Assembly (NCBI GenBank): GCA_001600875.1
Contig: BCLD01000004.1
Coordinates: 632,553-696,552, forward strand
Source: Solicoccozyma terricola
Taxonomy: Eukaryota; Basidiomycota; Tremellomycetes; Filobasidiales; Piskurozymaceae
Reading direction: 5' to 3'
Length of the DNA stretch: 64,000 bases
The notes below the pieces were generated by a model that made no database searches, had not been told where the DNA came from, and saw only the letters and a program-made list of their open reading frames with translations. This document shows, in pieces, positions 34,801 to 45,192 of this stretch. Within the stretch, counting starts at the first letter, position 1. Each line of letters begins with the position of its first letter. The position numbers and the translations under genes are program-made.

Positions 34801-34889
34801 CTGTTGCATGCTGTATTGCTCTAGTGCTGAGTGTTATGGCTGGAGTTCGGAGGGAGAGGGAGAGCCGGAGACGGAAGAGGGAGATGTAG
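31821..34889 (+). CDS. MFS transporter, nodulin-like / MCH1-like
   Basis: Multi-pass membrane transporter; yeast Mch1 and related proteins lie in the vacuole membrane, substrate unknown. Exon 1 (31821-31909) encodes FRLDRDDVRRGITLFLGILI. A 13-nt microexon (32005-32017) adds GSNY, and 32102-32180 adds VYSGYAPQLGSRLNSSSTQI, NLIGMAG. Then NLGVYLSGPLWGKLIDKRGP, the classical MFS loop 2-3 motif. Further helices: LSCLAFFMCMTGVGGTAGLS, ATATGLTIAGFGLSAFLF, LLLLSIGTALPMLIGAFFLH. A long cytosolic loop (about 33000-33350) is acidic, with a D-rich run encoded by GAC/GTC repeats. The second half gives SGTGLCWINNVGSVTLALIS, VSVISIWNCLGRVVFGLISD, IWFMPLTSSLFIISQIS, CLGMAYGSMFSLLPIVVLEW, a 14-nt microexon AHFAQ, and NWGFVSLAPAVGGNIANLMF. 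The last exon is a TM helix plus Arg-rich tail ending REM, stop 34887-34889. Confidence 0.85.
32005..32017 (+). other. 13-nt microexon in the MFS gene
   Basis: CCCAG acceptor on the left, GTAACC donor on the right; flanking introns are 95 nt (31910-32004) and 84 nt (32018-32101). It converts phase 2 to phase 0 and encodes S(completed)-G-S-N-Y, giving GSNYVYSGYAPQL, the expected start of the first loop in this family (GSNYxFSxYAPQL). Confidence 0.85.
34177..34190 (+). other. 14-nt microexon in the MFS gene
   Basis: TTATAG acceptor and GTAAGT donor flank 14 nt that join G|CT CAT TTC GCT CAA to AATTGGGG, reading EWFGLAHFAQNWGF. This matches the family pattern FGL.HF.QNWG, so inclusion is required. 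The upstream intron, 34098-34176, contains an unusual GC-rich hairpin-like stretch (CGCGGCGCGCCCCCGGAGGGGGGCG region). Confidence 0.85.
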
Positions 34890-35357
34890 GGTGTGGATGT
34901 AGATGGATCCCCGCTGTGCACGTGACGAAGATAGGATCCGCTCCCTCCAACGCGGGGCAACAGAGAGCCGAGGGAGAGAGCCAGATCCTCATCCCCGGAC
35001 CATGCCATACCATCCGTCCTCCAGCACACCAATCCTCATCTTCATACATCCATCGCTCCCACGCATACCAGCGTATCCTCGTCATCACCCCGCTCACCGT
35101 CACCATCACCACCACCCCCATCACCATCACCACCCCCACCCCCACCCCCGATATCCACTCCCCACCACCCCATCCGCCATCCCCACGGAGACGCGGTAAA
35201 CCCGGGGTTAAGTGATTGCTGATCAGTGCGACCAGTTTATAGCAAATCATCAGATGGCAAGGTCAGTCGTCAGTCGTCAGTCGTCAGTCGTCAGTATCCA
35301 CTCACCCACTCCCCACTCACTCATTCTCACCCTCCCATCGTCATCCTCCCGCTCACC
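34890..35357. promoter_or_regulatory. Intergenic region upstream of the WD40/DUF2415 gene, with 7-nt tandem repeat
   Basis: 468 bp with no supported gene. It contains an ACC/CATCACC-rich purine-poor stretch (about 35095-35160) and 4.5 copies of CAGTCGT at 35264-35295, about 60 bp before the ATG at 35358. Confidence 0.5.
35264..35295 (+). repeat. CAGTCGT tandem repeat, about 4.5 copies
   Basis: Perfect 7-nt head-to-tail repeats in the presumed promoter or 5' leader of the WD40/DUF2415 gene. Confidence 0.9.
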
Positions 35358-38170
35358 ATGTCGCTCACTTGGCCATACTACAACCGTATCTACACACCCA
35401 CCCCGCCACTCCCACTCCCTCGATCCAAATCCACTTACGACATCCCATCCTCCTCATCCTCCTCCACATACCAATCTTACCCGTCTTCCTCCCGCACCTA
35501 TTCCATCAACAGAGACTCTCTCCTCGATCTCTCATCCACAGAGCTCAGAGACATCGCTCTCTCCCCCTCCCTCGTTGTGGACGGTAATTCCAATTCCCGC
35601 TCCCATTCAAATGGATCGGCAACTCCCTGTGGCGTAACCACTATACATCCTCAATTGAGGGATCTCATCGTTTGTCCTCAAGTCAGTGGGAAAGTTTATT
35701 ATGTCAAGCAAAAAGGAGTAGCAGAGGTTGTGATGGATGGTGGTGGTGGAAAGAGGGTAGAAGGAAAGGTGAAAGAGAGCGAACCCTTTGGTCGGGACGT
35801 TTTCGATGAAATTTGCCAGGCTGACGTCGTGGCGAAACCCCCCCCCAACAGACCTTGGCAACGAATCATCAATTCAGGACGATTTGTGACCTACCATACA
35901 CTCCTAACTGTTTGACTGCTTCGTGAGCATGTTTTATTCTTATATATTATATATCCTAATAAAGGATTTCTTTCTCACTTACCAAATACCCCCACACATA
36001 ACCTCCCCCCAGATCAACCCTCCTAGCATGCGGTGGCCAATCTGGTGAATTACACCTCCAAACCCTCCCACCATACCCATCTACATCTCTATTCCCATAC
36101 AACACCGATTCATCAATCCATAATCATCACCCTTGGCAACTCACTCTCACTCTCCCTCAATCCTCAATAAACAACTCTTTCTTGTTACTCCCACCACATC
36201 GTGGAAATCCATTACCGACTCGACCTAATACTCCAGTTCCATCACCACTACGAGGAGATGGCGGAAGACGGTATCCTCATGCTACTCACGGAGTTCCAAT
36301 CTCTGGTCTTGGAGTAGCAACGTTCCCAAACACTTTGCCGGCGGGAAGTGGAAGTAGCACGCTCGGTTTGGGATTAGGAGGGATGAATGATTGGGATGAT
36401 GGTGGTGGTAGTGGTGGTGGTGGAAGGGAAGCGAGGGATTTGGAGAGGTTGAGAGACCGGGAAAGGAATTTGGAAGAGGTGTTGGATAGAGAAAGAGAAA
36501 CGGAAGAATCGATGGAAGATCACGCTGCAGTTGTTTGGGAAGAAGAAAGGTGGAGAGAAAGAGAAAGGGATAGAGAGGGTGTTATTATTATCGGTGGTAG
36601 AGGGAGAAGTGGAAGGTTTGCAGAGAGGGAGAGGGAGAGAGAGAGGGAGAGAGAGAGGGAACGAGAGAGAGAAAGATTCGGAGGAAGGATATCCGCATCA
36701 ATCTCACCATATCGAGTCACCACCACCAACAACAACAACGCCGCGACGACCGACACCACCGCCACACCTCCGACCGAACGAACTCGAGCTCCGTTACCGT
36801 CAAGATCGTACGCGCATCCACGAACGTCCGTTGAAGATTCTCGCGTCGATGATCGAGATGAACCTCGATTGTTGGTTAGCAACAACGACATGTCAGTTAA
36901 AGTTTTCGCTATCAGGTCAGGTGTGAGATGGGGGGAGGTGCCAAAGTGTCCGGTAGGCTCAAGTGGAAGACAGAGGAAGTTGGCCAAAGTCGGAGGATTG
37001 AAATTGAACACTGCTGTCAATCATTGTAAGTGTCCGGCGCTCTCCCCCGCGGGTTGTTTCGGTACAGTCAACAGCGGCTGACACTTGCGCCCTGAACAGC
37101 ATCTGTGTCTCCAGACGGGAAGACCATGGTCGTGGTGGGTGATACCACGGATGTCTTCCTTTACGACGTGATCGGTGGTGGAAGGGACTTCAAGAGGATT
37201 GGTCATTATCAAGGTACGCCNCCCCCCCCCCCCCCTCTTCTTTTCTCTTTAAGGACATTTCATCTGAAAATATCAGCTGATTGAAAATGGCCTGAAAACT
37301 CCACATAATGACACAGGATCTTCCGACTCTGGTTTCTCAACCGCTTGGAGCAAAGACGGAAGGAAGTTTGCAGTAGCGAGCCAAGGTGTGTCTTCCCCTC
37401 CGAATTTGACTTTTCACAATTGCAAATTCAGTCATTGACATTCCCCGCGCCTCCTCCTCCGCTCCTCTTCTCAGACGGTCAATGCACAGTCTGGGATCAC
37501 AGGTGAGAAGACGCCACGTCGTCATCTCTCCCCTGGATCAATCCAGTCTGACCGACCTATCCAACCGTGTCTTTCATCTCCAGGTCATCCCAACCACTTG
37601 CGAAATTGCTCACCTCGCCAATGGAACGGAATAATACTCCCTCGTTCTCATCAGACGTCAGCAGCTTTTGGTACTGGGATGGGGTAACAGAAATCGGGTC
37701 TCCCAGACCCGAGGCTTCCATCACATCGGCTGGAAGTACAACTAGTACCGGGACTAGGATAAGGCGGGATCCCGCAAGGGTGGTCAAATTTAGTCCGGAG
37801 GGAAGTTCGAGGGATCTTTTGGTGTTTACTGAGGTGAGCACGGTGATGCCGCGATCGGCACCTTGACGCCAATACTGACTAGTCTCCCCCCCACACATTC
37901 CGGAACCAGGAACGCAACAACATTCACATCGTGGATGCTCGAACGTTCGCCACTCAGGTAACTCTCCCAGTCCCATACACTACGGACACGGCATCCACCG
38001 CCGCGGAAAGGCACCACCGTGCTAGCGTCGAAGGTTGTATGCCAGGCATCGCTGGAGCCTGTTTTGACCCTACAGGTGATTTCTTGTATACGGGAACGGA
38101 ACGAACAATCGTCGAGTACGATTTGAGGTCGGTGAGAAAGCGTGGGACAGGTTGGGCAGGAATGGCTTGA
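35358..38170 (+). CDS. WD40-repeat protein with DUF2415-type C-terminal region
   Basis: Function unknown; WD40 propeller, probably a protein scaffold. ATG at 35358. N-terminal exon: Ser/Pro-rich, then LRDLIVCPQVSGKVYYVKQK and FDEICQADVVAKPPPNRPWQ, NSGRFVTYHT. The next exon starts STLLACGGQSGELHLQTLPP after a CCCCAG acceptor. The join between 35914 and 36013 is not clean: the frame meets TGA before the obvious GTGAGC donor, so the donor used or a base there is uncertain. The middle has a Gly-rich run, then Arg/Glu dipeptide repeats encoded by GAGAGG/GAGAGA (36480-36680). WD motifs: LLVSNNDMSVKVFAI, GLKLNTAVNHSSVSPDGK, VVVGDTTDVFLYDVIG, SDSGFSTAWSKDGRKFAVAS, DGQCTVWDHRSSQPLAKLLT. The DUF2415 part: DPARVVKFSPEGSSRDLLVF, TEERNNIHIVDARTF, GACFDPTGDFLYTGTERTIV. 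Stop 38168-38170. An ambiguous base N sits in intronic poly-C at 37221. Confidence 0.8.
37221..37237 (+). other. Ambiguous base within intronic poly-C run
   Basis: One N followed by about 15 C inside an intron of the WD40 gene (donor GTACGCC, acceptor beyond the run). It marks a homopolymer that was hard to call; run length should not be trusted. Confidence 0.9.
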
Positions 38171-38368
38171 TGCTATGCGCGAGCCCGGTGGTTGTAAAAT
38201 AATCGTTCTCTTTTGCTGTCTAACGAAAAAATTGTATCAATTTGATCCCCAAGGTCTTGAAACGAGATTTCATAATGTGGAAATGGTCTCATCTGTATAT
38301 CCTCATGCGTACAATGGTTCCTGCCGATGGTGTTACATTATACAAGTCTTGAGCGATGTTTCTACCAA

Positions 38369-41300
38369 TTATCGCTTCTCCTTGACGAAAAATTGCAAGG
38401 TCAAATAGGATGCCGTGATGAAGATACCAAACACTATGCAGAGGAGGGAGATGTCTGGCCACCAGAAGGCCTAGCGCAAGGACCATGGCATTTCAGCAAT
38501 CATACTACGTCGTTTCCACGATGCAACCCTCACCTGGGCGTGAAAGCCGAACGAAGACAAAATCGTGGCAGACGGGACTTGGATGTCGAGGCCGAACTAA
38601 AAAACGGAGAGCATCACATGAGCGACGTTCCTCAATCCTCGCTCGCTACCCCGGCCCACCTTGTGTTCTACCAATTGCAAGTAACGGAGCTCGTTAACCA
38701 AGAGACCCTCGTACGCCGCGTGAAAGAATGATGTGGTCTGCATCCAGCGAAGGCCTTGAGGAACCCGATCGTAGTTCATGAGTAAGCCAGCAAACAGGAG
38801 GCTGGGAGAATATCATTAACATCGTCACTCGATAAACTCTGCGCGATCACCATACTCACTTGTATAGCATGACAAGACTGCCGAGCAAGTTAGCAACGCC
38901 CGAGTCCGCAACAGCCACAGAGAGAAACAAGACAACACTCGACGCAGCCAAATTGAATAAGACGAGTGTCATGATGAACTTCCAGAACGCCGAGACTTCA
39001 GGATTGAGGCCGGCAAGCCCATAGACGATAGATCCAAGGATGAACGGCGGGATTACTCGCAGGGGAAGAAGATCGAAAAGGACCTTGGATATAAAGTAGA
39101 TGAATGGCGAATAATAACCATTGGCCCTGTTGGAATCGGCGACGACTTATTCAGGGCCGATTATATGAAGATACCAGCTGATCGACGCACCTCTCTCTCA
39201 TGAATAGTAGCCGCTCATTGGCGAAAACTCCAAGCGATGACAGACACGAGAAGGCAAACAGAGAAAGGATAAAGAAGAAGAGACCCAGGCGATTTCTGCG
39301 CGCCATACTCATAAGCTTGAGCAAAAGTTCGTGTTAACGGAGCAACTTACTGGAAGCCCGGGATGTCGCTTGTGACGTGATAGAAAAAGAAGCCGCAAAA
39401 GACTGATGAAAAAGGTCTTATTAGCTACCCCGACCAGTATTGACTGAAACGCGGGCCTCACAAGCGACAACGATAGCCACAACATAGTGGGTACCCATCA
39501 AAAGCGGGTTCCTGCACGGCAGACGTAAAGATGAGCTCGGTTATCAGGCGAAGTCGTCGGAAGGGAACGCACCTGTATAAGTTCTTGAAAGCTCTGCTAC
39601 TCAAAATCCGGAATTGAGTCCACCAACTCGCCTTCCTGAATCCTCGGAGCAGCTCGACTTCAGTCGTGATATCCTGCATTTCCCCCAGTCCAATTCCTTG
39701 ATGCAGCCTGTTGATCTCGGCCTCGGTAATCTTTGCTTGGTCGCTGTCGTTAAACCCATCGACAAGTGAGGAAAGGCCAGTTGGCATCTCAGGAATAAGG
39801 ATGCTCGAATCGGACGATCGTGATAGCCGGCCAAACAACTCAGATGTCTTCCTTTTGAGTTGCTCGACCGCAGAGGGTGGCCCACTGGTTTGCGTAAGCG
39901 CAGTGCTACCTTCGGCCTCATCCTGGGACTCTATATCTCCGTTGGCTATGCCGTTCCCACTGATCACAGGAGGGGAGAGCGTCCCGTTACCTTCGGATCG
40001 CTTCTCTCCTGTAGCCTGGGCAATCACGTCGACTGTCAAAACACGCAAAGTCAGCTCAGCTTAACAGATGGGTCTCGACAATCGACAGGGCTGACGCACT
40101 CAAATAATCTGCGATATTGTAGCCAGGAGGGCAAGGATGGCCGAGTGCTTCGAAGTGTTCTTGACATCGCTTGAAATCTCCCGAGTAGACCATCCTGCCG
40201 CTGGCCAACAGAAGCAGTCGATCGAAGAGGGAGACGATGTTACTTTGCGGCTGATGGATCGTGAAGACGACAGTTCGGTTGTATTCCCTTGCCAAAGTTA
40301 CCAACGAGTCGACAACGTTGAAGGCGTTGAAAGAATCTAAGCCTGAAGTAGGTTCATCGAGGAATAATATTGAAGGACCTGTGACCAATTCGCATGCAAT
40401 CGATACACGTCTCTTCTCGCCACCCGAGATCGAACGCTTGCCGGATTCTCCTATTCGCGAGTCCTTGATAGAGAGGATGCCAAGCTCGTTCATCGTCTCT
40501 AGAGTCCGGAACTTCTTGGCTTCCAAACTCATTTCTCGAGGGAGACGAAGTATAGCAGAGTATAAAACTGTTTCGTAGACCGTTAGCGTTGACATGAGAT
40601 GGTCCTCCTGATCGACGAAGCCGATGACGCGCTTGTAGAGTTTCTCGTCTTCCATCTCTCGGCCGTTGACGAAGAGGCTACCGGAGACTTTTCCACGCTT
40701 ATTCTTGTGAGCGAGAATGTCGAGGAATGTGGACTTCCCCGCACCCGATGCACCGAGGATAGCCATTACCTTCCCTGGGGTGACAGATCCGGTGATGTCG
40801 GTCAGGATTGTCTTGTTGTTGACAACATACGAAAGCTTGTCGAAGTGCAAAGTCGCGGGAACATGATCGTTCATGAGCTTGGATGCCTCGTCCGATGGGA
40901 GATGGACCCCTCCGAACCCATCTGGGTGTTTCTTGGTTCGTCCGAGATACCACAGGACTGTGAGAGGAGAATCTGCGTCAGTTTTCGCAGATTTTCAGTT
41001 TTACTCTTCGAGGGACTCACGTAGTGACGCTGCCAAGAAGACTGCAGCTGCCATAGCGGCGCTCAGAGCCACCCATACGCTGTTATCCGGCTTTTCCGGT
41101 TGCTGGACAAATGATAATCCGGGTTACTCTTGGACACATGACGATCGCGACGCTAGCTCAGCGATTCGACTCACTTGATAACCCGGCACACTGGTGTAAT
41201 GCATACACTCTCCTGAATTGCAATTCAATGTGATACTGCTGTCTCCGAAGATATCGTTGATCAACTGATTCATCGCTGGCTCCTCGAACGAGCAACCTTT

Positions 41301-42943
41301 GCCTTCCTCGCAATTAAACGAGGCGGGACCCTTGACTTCTTCGGACAAGAAATCGTCGATATCTGAGCGACAAAAGTCGGACCACGTCAGCACACTACTC
41401 GATGGAGTTGGGACGGGGAAAATGATTCCTCCACTCACTGACGCTGCCATCTTCACCACAGAGGAACCTTCCAGGAACACAGGCGCATTCCAGGGTTTCG
41501 CATTTGTAGTTTGTACGATTGGAGCCTACCGCGGGAAAATCACTTAGCGTCATCCGATGTATGCGAACGTAGAAGGAACGATTGCTCACTGAAATCTGCC
41601 TTGGCCTGCCAGCTGCATGTGTCCAATTTGCAATAAAAGCTCTCAACCCTGTCCACCCAAAATTGAAAAGAGCAAGTTCCTTGTTCGTCCTCAGCGACTG
41701 CTTTGGCATCTACATTTGAGCCGCCGGCCAGGGTGGACAGCAGTGGATGACGGTATGAAGACGTGTTGGTTGACGGACCATTCTTGTTGCATGAAAACGT
41801 CACCTGAGGCGGCTTGTTGTCCGGGATGGTGTCGATGATTTTGCGGTCTAATGAATTGTTCCACGGTAAGATTGCGATGCGATGATGAAAACCCCCTAGA
41901 GTAATCCACGTCCATAGACCCTACTTACTGGTAACATCGCACATCTGGTGGTTCTGCTGAATAGCCAAACCACCTCTATAACATACCATCTCGTTCGTCT
42001 CGTCTTCCTGAGTGTCGTATCCTGCCTGCTTATCGTTCCTAAAAGCGGGATTCTCAGCTCCGATCGGTGAGAAAGCCGCACATGCTTTGTCCGTCTCGCA
42101 GACTATTTGGACCAGACCATGTCCCAGTGATCAGAGACTTGCTCTTCCGTGTTAGTACAAGACTGAGCTTACCATTACAGTTAATACCCCCCCATCCATC
42201 TTTACACTGACAAAGCTCGCCAGGTGGTCTCGGGAACCTCTCGTCTCCATCCGCTAGAGAGCCGCAAACTATGTTCAATACCAAAATAGTTCAAGAGCAA
42301 GGTTGAATCAGTATCACGCAAGAGGACAGATTTCCGGGTTACACGAAACTTACGTGGTGTAAGGCAATCTTGACCTCCCCATCCTTCTGGACATCTACAT
42401 TGACCATCGTACGGATTACAATCACCGAACTGATAATGCCCCCCCGGTCGCTTTAGCTTGAGCGATGGTCGTGACAAGCACATGGGGGACACGGTCGATA
42501 ACTTACCTGACCACAGCTGAAAGCAGGTAACAGACAGTTGAAGCAAGGTGGACACTCATCTGGATTTGGCAAGCCGGCTGGTTGATTGATTGATCGTGTG
42601 AGCTGGCATTGTCAATAAAGTGACCTACGTGGTCGCTGGGAGGGGGAGGGGGGGGGACAGCGCGTCACTCACGTCGTCTCCGAGGTGGAATGAAGCTCTA
42701 CAGGAGGTATCAAAAGGGACGAGTAAAATTCAGTGAGATGCTGGGTCAAGGTCCTTCACAACACCATCATTATTACCAACTCACGTTAAAGGGGTCTTGT
42801 AGATCGCTGCGCATCGTCATATCCCGTAATTCAACGTGTCCCGTTCTGCCGATACCGTGGGTGGATGACTTGGCATGAGCTCTAGTTGAGAATTCGAGAA
42901 GCACAAGTGCGAGAGACAGAGCGGCGTGGATGGTGTGCTTCAT
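38369..42943 (-). CDS. ADP1-like ABCG half-transporter with signal peptide and EGF-like modules
   Basis: ABC transporter of the white/ABCG type, closest in layout to yeast Adp1. ATG at 42943 opens a signal peptide ([24 protein letters not shown]). The luminal N-terminal region carries Cys-rich EGF/laminin-type modules: [28 protein letters not shown] and several more Cys-rich stretches to about 41150. A TM segment follows near 41030-41090. The nucleotide-binding domain (about 40056-40874) has [10 protein letters not shown], Walker [10 protein letters not shown], the Q-loop region [19 protein letters not shown], signature [12 protein letters not shown], Walker [14 protein letters not shown] and HQPQ switch. 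A linker (about 39600-40050) and six TM helices come next. Near the end are [49 protein letters not shown], then the last exon [20 protein letters not shown] ending VKEKR, TAA at 38369-38371. Many introns. Convergent with the WD40 gene (198 bp apart). Confidence 0.9.
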
Positions 42944-45060
42944 TATGGAGTAAAACTTGGGTCAGTGTAGATCGATGACGCGAGTTGGGAGTGGCGTGGT
43001 ATGCTGGCGGCGATACGTGGACTTGGACAGGGGGAGGGACGGCTGATCGGGACAACAGCCCACACCGAGTAAGGAAACTGCGATGCCAGCTGTGTACGAC
43101 TTGTGAGTGAGTCGCCGTTGACTAGGATGTGACGAAAGGGTGATGGATACTGAATGGGAAGAGCGGAAGCGGGCGGGGTGATGGATCGAGATGAAGTGGG
43201 TGGATCACGGCACGCAGCAGCTGTAGATCACGTGCGCAGTGGCAACTCCCCGTCATAACCATCCCCTTTGCTACAGGTGCAACACATACCATGCAGGGAG
43301 CACAGTCCCAGCTCAGAACTTACTCAAAGTTGCCCACCAGGAAACGGGTTCAGAGGGACATCACTACATGTCACTACCCAAAGCAACAAAGTGTATCTAC
43401 TGCTCATAGCATAATGCTGCATGATCCGAGGGCTCGAAAGGATACATACATGCCAAAGCCATTCCAACAGATGAAATAACCCTTGCTTTCGAACGATCTT
43501 CCTAGAGAAGAGACCGGGAGAATGGGCTGGTTGGCCGGGAGAAGACGATGCGCTCTATGTCAAAGTTGATGATGTCTTCAAGGAAAGCTGGATACGAAGT
43601 TTCGCATCCACAACGATTCGTTATCGGGTACAGTAGACTCTATCAGCTACTCCTCTTGAGAAACATCAACCCCCTCCCCCCCCCCTCTTTTTTTCCCCTC
43701 TATCTGTGTTCCTCGTTCGATGGGAACGAAATAGATACAACGGGACCGGTCCAAAGATAGCTAGTCATTCAGACGGGTCTCAGATAGATGAGCCCCCCGT
43801 CGGTTCTTCCCCCCACCCCCCGACCCCTGTTACATCCACGTTACAAGGAAGTACTCAGACCCATGTTAATTGAGAGTCAGAGAGAATGGGAGGAGACGTT
43901 GCACCAGATACGGCAGTTCCCGAGGACAAGCAGGAGAATGAAATACGAATGAGATGGGCTTCTCATAGATGATTCCACCGGGCACCCATAGCGGGCTGTA
44001 TCAGAGGTCCAACTGGAACGAATATGTAGAAAGGTTACCGCAGTTTTGGCATTGTGTAAAGTACAGAAACCTAGGTAGCTGATGAATCTTGGGAAACCAG
44101 ACATGTGCTGAATATTGGGCAGTTGTAGGTGAGTTGGAGACGAGGGGGAGGGGGGGGGGGGAAGGCTGCCAAGACAAGACTACATCGCATGGTGATATTG
44201 CGATTTACTGACGCTTTACAACCTTACCGGTAGACATGCAAACGCTGACAACATCTCTCACCTGTATTCCTGTCGAAAGTGGATCTGGGAGAGGCCTTGA
44301 GATGTCTAGGTAGACTGATTCTGTTTCCTGGTGGGAGTTTGAATTTGCCACCCAGATTTCAGTGAAGGATGGTATTCAAAGCACAGCCTCGCCAAGGGGT
44401 CAAGTGCCATCCATCGCATCGTCAGGATGCAGTTGAGTGCGTAGATGACAGCAGAGGCCCTGACTGCACTCTGTACTCGCCGCACCACCACCACCTCCTT
44501 GCCCCTCGTCGACAGCCTCGAAAGTGTGACCTGGAGACCATCTCTCTCTCTCATCGTCGCCAGGAAAGGGGAAGCAGCCAAAGCCAGACGCGCGCTGTCG
44601 GTTGTTTCCCATCACCCTGGCTTCAACAAACCACAAAATACCACTTCCATCTGTTGGCCATACACCGAGCCGCACACCCACCCATCCTCGACTTGCACTT
44701 GGTCTTAGCTGGACAAGTATCCCAATTCCCTCTCACCACTCCCCCGCCCCCCCTCCCCCCTCCCCCCTGCTTGCGGCTACAAACCCTTGAACATCAAAGG
44801 GGAACGTTTGCTGTTGAACGGTCGCGACTCGGGGCCGCGGGCACTGCTTCGACTCTTCCGACTTGGGGACAAAACCAGCACAACCAACCAATCCATCACG
44901 ATCCAGCACATCGATAGTCGTGGCTGGGTCAAAACATCAGAGGAGACTCTGGAGACGTCACTCATAGACCCTAACTGGCCAACATCGGCGACAGCACGAA
45001 AACAACTCACCAAGGACTCTTGCTACCCGTTTCAATTTCCGTCTCTCTTTCCGTCTCTCT

Positions 45061-45116
<56 letters not shown>

Positions 45117-45192
45117 CCCGGCTCTCCCATCTCCGCTTGCATGAATCCATCATTCCATCTACTCAACAAACCTCAAGCGGAGCACACTCACC
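42944..45192. promoter_or_regulatory. 2.2-kb gene-free region between divergent ADP1-like and VHS genes
   Basis: The largest non-coding stretch of the window. Open frames in it (for example 44369-44917 plus) are low-complexity, lack splice-consistent extensions and show no recognisable domain. It has clusters of C or G homopolymers: 43677-43686, 44143-44160 (G run), 44741-44775 and the 51-C run at 45063. Expected to hold both promoters; a non-coding RNA cannot be excluded. Confidence 0.5.
45063..45113 (+). repeat. 51-base poly-C run
   Basis: An uninterrupted run of C on the plus strand, 80 bp before the VHS-protein ATG, followed by TCCCCC. On the other strand it is a 51-base G tract able to form G-quadruplexes. 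If the leader is transcribed through it, the mRNA would carry it in the 5' UTR. Confidence 0.95.

Noticed and set aside
36520..37020. Minus-strand frame with Ser-Leu repeats
   Set aside because: It is the antisense shadow of the GAGAGG repeat coding Arg/Glu in the WD40 gene.
44369..44917. Plus-strand frame upstream of the VHS gene
   Set aside because: Low-complexity His/Pro-rich translation, no domain, no fitting splice sites; runs into poly-C sequence.
42944..45192. Transposon or retroelement remnant
   Set aside because: No terminal repeats, target duplication, transposase or reverse-transcriptase motif could be seen on either strand.
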